This document shows positions 4,494 through 5,251 of a stretch of 5,251 nt of DNA, in pieces. The stretch lies in the NCBI GenBank assembly GCA_023150215.1, contig JAKLLJ010000243.1, positions 1-5,251 of the forward strand. The letters are read 5' to 3'. The stretch's first letter is position 1, and each line of letters opens with the position of its first letter. The position numbers were made by a program, and so were the translations under genes. The notes below the pieces were generated by a model. That model saw nothing but the letters and a program-made list of their open reading frames with translations. It was not told the DNA's origin and searched no databases. The stretch comes from Thauera sp. GTDB taxonomy: Bacteria; Pseudomonadota; Gammaproteobacteria; Burkholderiales; Rhodocyclaceae.

Positions 4494-5251
4494 CTACAGC
4501 CACCTTGCCTTGCGGAAGCGCCACCACAGGAAGGTGCTGGCGCTGACGATGATGCCGAGGCCGGCGAAGTAGCCGTACTCCCACTCCAGCTCGGGCATGT
4601 GGTTGAAGTTCATGCCCCAGATCCCCGCGAAGGCGGTGGCCACCGCGAAGATGCCGGCCCAGGCCGCGAGGCGCTTGCTGACCTCGGTCTGGTCGATGGT
4701 GACCAGCGAGATGTTCACCTGGATCGCGGTGCCGATGGTCTCGCGGACACTGTCGAGCGAGGCGTCGATACGGGCGAGGTGGTCATACACGTCGCGGAAG
4801 TAGTGCCGGCTCTTGGCGCAGACCTCGGGCACACGCCCGCTGTGCAGCTTGCCGGCGGCCTCCATCAGCGGCAGCACGGCGTGCTTGAGCAGGGTGACCT
4901 TGCGCTTGAGGCGATAGAGGCGGCGCATGTTGGTGTTGCCCGCACCCTTGGTGAAGATGCGCTCCTCGAGCGCCTCGACCTCGGTCTCGAGCTTGTCGAT
5001 GAGCGGGAAGTAGCCGTCGACCACCGCGTCCATGAGCGCGTACAGCACGTAGCCCGGGCCCTTGGCGAGCATCTTCGGCTCGCGCTCGCAGCGTGCGCGC
5101 ACGCCGAGGAAGTCGCGGGCGTGGTTGTTGCGCACCGACAGGATGTAGTTGGTCCCGACGAAGACGTGCACCTCGCCGACCTCGAGCTTGCCCTCGCGCT
5201 CCTCGATCAGGTGCATGACGACGAAGAGCTCGTCGTCGTACTCCTCGACCT
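4494..5251 (-). CDS. corA: CorA-family magnesium/cobalt transport protein, C-terminal 251 residues (5' end outside window)
   Basis: CorA forms a pentameric inner-membrane channel for Mg2+ and Co2+ uptake. The frame is open from the right edge to TAG 4496-4494. The visible start, VEEYDDELFVVMHLIEE, matches the late part of the cytoplasmic domain's first strands, so roughly 70 N-terminal residues lie outside; an ATG at 5216 is internal, not the start. A long charged helical region (about visible residues 70-190, for example LIDKLETEVEALEERIF) is the stalk helix. The first membrane helix runs LAAWAGIFAVATAFAGIW and ends in the selectivity signature GMN (visible 212-214, within WGMNFNHMPEL). The second helix is YFAGLGIIVSASTFLWW, followed by a basic RFRKARWL tail. 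The domain order and GMN-MPEL loop are standard for CorA. It lies upstream of the M48 gene on the same strand, 295 bases away and separated by REP elements, so co-transcription is uncertain. Confidence 0.94.
   Translation of the reverse strand, partial: VEEYDDELFVVMHLIEEREGKLEVGEVHVFVGTNYILSVRNNHARDFLGVRARCEREPKMLAKGPGYVLYALMDAVVDGYFPLIDKLETEVEALEERIFTKGAGNTNMRRLYRLKRKVTLLKHAVLPLMEAAGKLHSGRVPEVCAKSRHYFRDVYDHLARIDASLDSVRETIGTAIQVNISLVTIDQTEVSKRLAAWAGIFAVATAFAGIWGMNFNHMPELEWEYGYFAGLGIIVSASTFLWWRFRKARWL

Overview
This window is GC-rich proteobacterial chromosome. Hand-counted 60-base blocks are about 65-68% G+C over the three housekeeping-type genes and about 52-67% over the CRISPR gene. The proteins and the GTAG-headed REP elements suggest a beta- or gammaproteobacterium. 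A Rhodocyclales relative such as Thauera or Azoarcus is my best guess, but it is not proven.

Layout. Positions 1-1906 (minus strand) hold the first 635 codons of a Cas3 helicase-nuclease of a type I CRISPR-Cas system. Its 3' end and the rest of any cas operon lie beyond the left edge. This gene is easy to miss because it is open to the window edge and has many antisense shadow frames. A 198-base AT-richer intergenic region (1907-2104) separates it from the divergent tag gene (2105-2692, plus), which encodes 3-methyladenine DNA glycosylase I. That intergenic region carries a 10-bp perfect inverted repeat and a 9-bp direct repeat that no gene explains.

From 2693 to 2860 there is a short convergent spacer. 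It holds a 7-bp GC hairpin around a TATACT box and a 24-codon ORF that looks like the C-terminal tail of a LysE/RhtB-type exporter. Next, on the minus strand, are an M48 zinc metallopeptidase lipoprotein with a TPR-like C-terminal half (2861-4198) and the C-terminal 251 codons of a CorA-family magnesium/cobalt channel (4494-5251, open at the right edge). The 295 bases between them contain four REP-like hairpin elements. Their loops are GCAA or GCGA, both of the GNRA type.

How the parts relate. Cas3 is the target-degrading enzyme of CRISPR interference. Tag removes 3-methyladenine from alkylated DNA. The M48 protein is probably an envelope-side peptidase or chaperone, and CorA imports divalent cations. 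I see no pathway joining these genes. The simplest reading is a CRISPR-Cas locus inserted beside ordinary chromosome, with the boundary in the cas3-tag spacer. No CRISPR array, tRNA, rRNA or insertion sequence is visible. I do not see a convincing new defence system. The items most worth a second look are the dyad in the cas3-tag spacer, the REP cluster and the LysE-like remnant.
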